Shown here: one piece after another, positions 7,286 to 9,986 of the stretch
How positions within the stretch are numbered: position 1 is the first letter of the stretch
Layout: each line of letters starts with the position of its first letter
DNA from: Desulfobulbaceae bacterium
Lineage (GTDB): Bacteria; Desulfobacterota; Desulfobulbia; Desulfobulbales; Desulfurivibrionaceae
Assembly: GCA_003517965.1 (NCBI GenBank)
Contig: DOZO01000022.1
Span: forward strand, 27,858-37,843
DNA length: 9,986 bases
Reading direction: 5' to 3'
Program-made: the position numbers and the translations under genes
The notes under the pieces: generated by a model
Told to the model about the DNA's origin: nothing
Database searches by the model: none
Seen by the model: only the letters and a program-made list of their open reading frames with translations

Positions 7286-8305
7286 ATGCAAATCCCAACG
7301 TCTTCCCCTATTGTGCACCCCCTGGTCTCTCGGGTCATGCTGTTGTTTTTATGGTTCATCTTAAGCGACCTTGTCCACTTTGCCTCCGATTGTCAGGCCC
7401 AGAAAAAAGTCAGCATCTGTTTTGGTTCGGCCTCCTCATCTCTGCTGCCCATCGCCTTGGAACAAGGCTATTTCCGGGCCGAAGGGGTGGAAATGGAGCT
7501 GCGCCCCTTTACCAGCGGCAAAAACGCCCTGCAGGCGATGCTCGACGGCAAGTGCGATCTGGCGACCACTGCCCAGACTCCCGTGGTGCACCACAGCATG
7601 ATTCGCCGGGATTTTCTTATTGTTGCCAACCTGAGTCTGTCCGATGATTTTGAAAAAATCGTGGTCCGCACTGACCGAGGCATCCTCAAGGGGGCCGACC
7701 TTAAGGGCCGCCGTATCGCCCTGCCCGAATTCACGACCCAACACTATCTGCTGGATACCTTTCTCGCCTATAACGGACTCAAAAACACAGATGTGCAGCG
7801 CGTATATCTGCACCACAACGAGGTAATCAAGGCATTTCAACGCGGCGAGGTCGACGCCGTTGTCCATCGCGAACCGGAAACTACCCATCTGGTAGAGGAA
7901 TTTGCCGGCAAGGCCAAGATCATGCCCAGTCCAGGTCTATGTGTCGCCATCTATGCCCTGGTTGGCAAGCGGGATTTTGTCCAGGGTAATTCCGCGACCA
8001 TCGCCAAGGTCCTCCGCGCCTTAGTGTGGGCCGAAGAGTTTGCCAAAAAGGAGCCGAGCCGAGCCAAGGCCATCGCCGCCAAAACCTATAACGCCGATCA
8101 GGCGGAGATCGAGCGAATCTGGTCGGCCCATCACTTCCGCGTCACCCTTGATCAGCCTCTGCTCTTTCTTCTGGAAAATATGGCCCGCTGGCAGATCGGC
8201 CTGCTGCCAACGGCGCAGCGCAAACCAATGCCCAACTATCTGGACTTCCTCTATCTTGACGCTCTGAAATCGGTCAAGCCCGAGGCGGTCACCATAATCC
8301 ACTGA
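7286..8305 (+). CDS. Periplasmic substrate-binding protein, SsuA/NMT1-THI5-like
   Basis: The 339-aa product looks like a solute-binding protein of the nitrate/sulfonate/thiamine-precursor type. Residues about 14-33 form the hydrophobic core of an export signal, probably cleaved near CQAQ-KK (36-41); Cys36 lacks a lipobox. The mature part has family landmarks: PIALEQGYFRAEGVEMEL (55-72), GKNALQAMLDGKCDLATT (78-95), DLKGRRIALPEFTTQHYLLD (138-157) and AFQRGEVDAVVHREPE (183-198). The ligand cannot be read from sequence. TGGAG lies 6 nt before the ATG. No permease or ATPase gene is visible. The gene sits between the RelA/SpoT-like gene (18-bp gap) and a membrane histidine kinase (10-bp gap), so it may deliver a ligand signal to the kinase rather than feed a transporter. 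A transporter outside the window remains possible. Confidence 0.88.
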   Translation: MQIPTSSPIVHPLVSRVMLLFLWFILSDLVHFASDCQAQKKVSICFGSASSSLLPIALEQGYFRAEGVEMELRPFTSGKNALQAMLDGKCDLATTAQTPVVHHSMIRRDFLIVANLSLSDDFEKIVVRTDRGILKGADLKGRRIALPEFTTQHYLLDTFLAYNGLKNTDVQRVYLHHNEVIKAFQRGEVDAVVHREPETTHLVEEFAGKAKIMPSPGLCVAIYALVGKRDFVQGNSATIAKVLRALVWAEEFAKKEPSRAKAIAAKTYNADQAEIERIWSAHHFRVTLDQPLLFLLENMARWQIGLLPTAQRKPMPNYLDFLYLDALKSVKPEAVTIIH

Positions 8306-8315
8306 GCCAGCCGCT

Positions 8316-9986
8316 ATGCGCATCCACAACAGATTCATCATCGCTATCATGCTGCCTGGCCTTGCCCTGCTGGCAAGCACGATGCTCCTTTTGTTCACCA
8401 AGACTTGCTTCACAAACCTGCGCGACCATATCCAGTATTTTTCAAACCTTCACTCGGCCAACTTCGTTCTGGCCAACCTGACTCAGGAATTCCTGCTCTA
8501 TCGCAGCCCGAGAGTTGGTCTGCAAATCCTTACCGCTCATCGCCAAATAGGCGAGCGATTGGCCGCCCACCCCGCACATGATAGTTTAATGAAGCTGGCC
8601 GTTGGCGATGACCACCTCTTATTATCATCCCTCAAAGATGATCACCAACGTCTCGGCGTCTTCTTGCCCATATTGTTGGAGGAGCGCGACCCCTCCGGGT
8701 CCCCCATCGCTGCCACCCTGCTGGTGAAGTTTCAGGACATCGATACTAAAATTGCGCAGATAACAGATGATTTGGGAAAAGGGGATATAGATTTTCAGTG
8801 GCGCAGCAACTTAATCCTGATGGTGGGAGGGACATTTATATTGGTTCTCCTTGTCCTCTGCCTGCTGCCGCTGTACCGGCGGCTGTTCAACGGACTTGGC
8901 ATCATAACCGCCGGGGCGCAACGGATCGGGACAGGCGATTTCAACTACCGCATTCTCGCCACCGGCACCACTGAACTCGACCTGCTGGCCCTGGAATTCA
9001 ACCGCATGAATGTCAGACTCTCAGAGTCTTTTGATACGCTCGCCCACGCTCTCAATGAGCAAAAGATCATCCTCAACAATACCGGTCTAGGGGTGGCCCT
9101 GCTGAAAGAAAGGAAGCTCGTCTGGGTCAACCCGGCCATGAAAAGGATATTCGGTATTCCCACCGATGAAAATCTGACGGGCAGGATCAGCGCAGTGCTG
9201 TACCCAGATCAGGAGAGCTTCCTGCGCTTCGGAGAGGAAGCTTTTCCGGTGCTGGATCGTGGTGCGACCTATGCCGCAGAGGTCAGGATGCTTCGTACAG
9301 ACGGGGCCCCAATCCTGTGCAGGCTTCTGGGACAGGCCATCTCCCCGGGCCATCTGGAGGAAGGGGTGATCTGGGTCGTGGAGGACATTACCTCCCGCAA
9401 GGCTATAGAGGCTGAGATGAGCAAGGCCAAAAACCTGGCGGCCATCGGCATTCTGGCAGGCGGCGTCGCGCACGACTTCAACAACCTGTTTCAGGCCCTG
9501 CTGGGCAACATTACCCTGGCCAGAATGATGCTGCCTGAATCAAGCGATGCCTACCAGTATCTGGTCAAGGCCGAAGAGTCCTACTCGCTTGGCGCAAAAC
9601 TTACCAGCAGGCTTATAGCCTTTTCCTCAGGCGGCAGCCCCTTGAAGACGCCCCTTCAGATTGCGGAGTTTATCCGCAAAGAGGTCAATAGCCAGACGAT
9701 TGGCACTGGCGTGGAAGTTGTCTTCGCCCTGAGTGATGACCTGCGGGAGGTTTCCTGCGATCCAACGCAGATACAAATGGTATGGCAGCATCTGACCATG
9801 AACGCCGTGGAGGCGATGCGCCATGGCGGCACCCTCAGAGTATCGGCGGTCAACGTCAACGTCGCGTTGGAGGCGCACTCTACTCTTGCGCCTGGAGATT
9901 ACGTGCAGATATCTTTCCAGGATCAGGGCTGCGGTATCAGCGCGGAAAACCTGCCCCGGATCTTTGACCCCTATTTTTCCACCAAG
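8316..9986 (+). CDS. Membrane sensor histidine kinase (HAMP-PAS-HisKA-HATPase), 3' end cut by the window
   Basis: The frame is open for 557 codons to the last base. An in-frame TAA at 8295-8297 makes ATG 8316 the first possible start; no good Shine-Dalgarno precedes it, so coupling to the gene ending 10 bp upstream is likely. TM1 spans about residues 7-27, then a periplasmic loop of about 135 residues, TM2 (about 165-188), HAMP (190-243) and a PAS-like domain (about 250-365). The HisKA H-box is GGVAHDFNNL with His386 as predicted phospho-acceptor. The catalytic domain shows the N-box NAVEAM (496-501), G1 box DQGCG (536-540) and F-box IFDPYF (549-554). The G2 box and anything after it, such as a receiver domain common in this kinase group, lie beyond the edge. 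The periplasmic loop is large enough to contact the neighbouring binding protein, an inference from gene order. Confidence 0.92.
   Translation, partial: MRIHNRFIIAIMLPGLALLASTMLLLFTKTCFTNLRDHIQYFSNLHSANFVLANLTQEFLLYRSPRVGLQILTAHRQIGERLAAHPAHDSLMKLAVGDDHLLLSSLKDDHQRLGVFLPILLEERDPSGSPIAATLLVKFQDIDTKIAQITDDLGKGDIDFQWRSNLILMVGGTFILVLLVLCLLPLYRRLFNGLGIITAGAQRIGTGDFNYRILATGTTELDLLALEFNRMNVRLSESFDTLAHALNEQKIILNNTGLGVALLKERKLVWVNPAMKRIFGIPTDENLTGRISAVLYPDQESFLRFGEEAFPVLDRGATYAAEVRMLRTDGAPILCRLLGQAISPGHLEEGVIWVVEDITSRKAIEAEMSKAKNLAAIGILAGGVAHDFNNLFQALLGNITLARMMLPESSDAYQYLVKAEESYSLGAKLTSRLIAFSSGGSPLKTPLQIAEFIRKEVNSQTIGTGVEVVFALSDDLREVSCDPTQIQMVWQHLTMNAVEAMRHGGTLRVSAVNVNVALEAHSTLAPGDYVQISFQDQGCGISAENLPRIFDPYFSTK

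Overview
The window looks like an ordinary chromosomal stretch from a Gram-negative, Deltaproteobacteria-type (Desulfobacterota-like) bacterium. It combines an outer-membrane type IV pilus secretin of the MSHA class, a SecB export chaperone, a proteobacterial-sized UvrA, and a periplasmic-binding-protein/histidine-kinase pair. The taxonomic placement is an inference from gene content and style; no RNA gene or marker fixes it.

Layout. 1-159 is the 3' end of a TPR-like protein gene. 329-2020 is an MshL-type secretin lipoprotein on the same strand. Each of these two genes stops inside the first bases of a structured, palindromic intergenic repeat (copy 1 from 157, copy 2 from 2018), so the secretin gene is bracketed by two related but diverged copies in the same orientation. 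A perfect, probably bidirectional terminator (2198-2237) separates this block from two minus-strand genes, secB (2254-2730) and uvrA (2859-5690). uvrA lies upstream of secB, and secB has its own candidate promoter between them.

A roughly 280-bp divergent intergenic region (5691-5968) carries a 12-bp palindrome near uvrA. It also carries a 14-bp tandem duplication that doubles a perfect TATAAT box facing right. From there a tightly spaced plus-strand set runs to the window edge. It starts with a 432-aa protein that is not a standard family member but whose C-terminal third carries spaced residues of a RelA/SpoT-type alarmone synthetase domain. Next is a SsuA/NMT1-like periplasmic substrate-binding protein without a visible transporter. 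Last is a membrane histidine kinase (TM - periplasmic loop - TM - HAMP - PAS - HisKA - HATPase) cut by the window end. The 18- and 10-bp gaps suggest one transcription unit, and a plausible role is sensing of a small periplasmic ligand.

The observations most worth following are the repeat pair around mshL, which shows partial stem covariation and a conserved loop, and the divergent RelA/SpoT-like protein at the head of a signalling operon. No CRISPR array, tRNA, rRNA, insertion sequence or prophage gene was seen.
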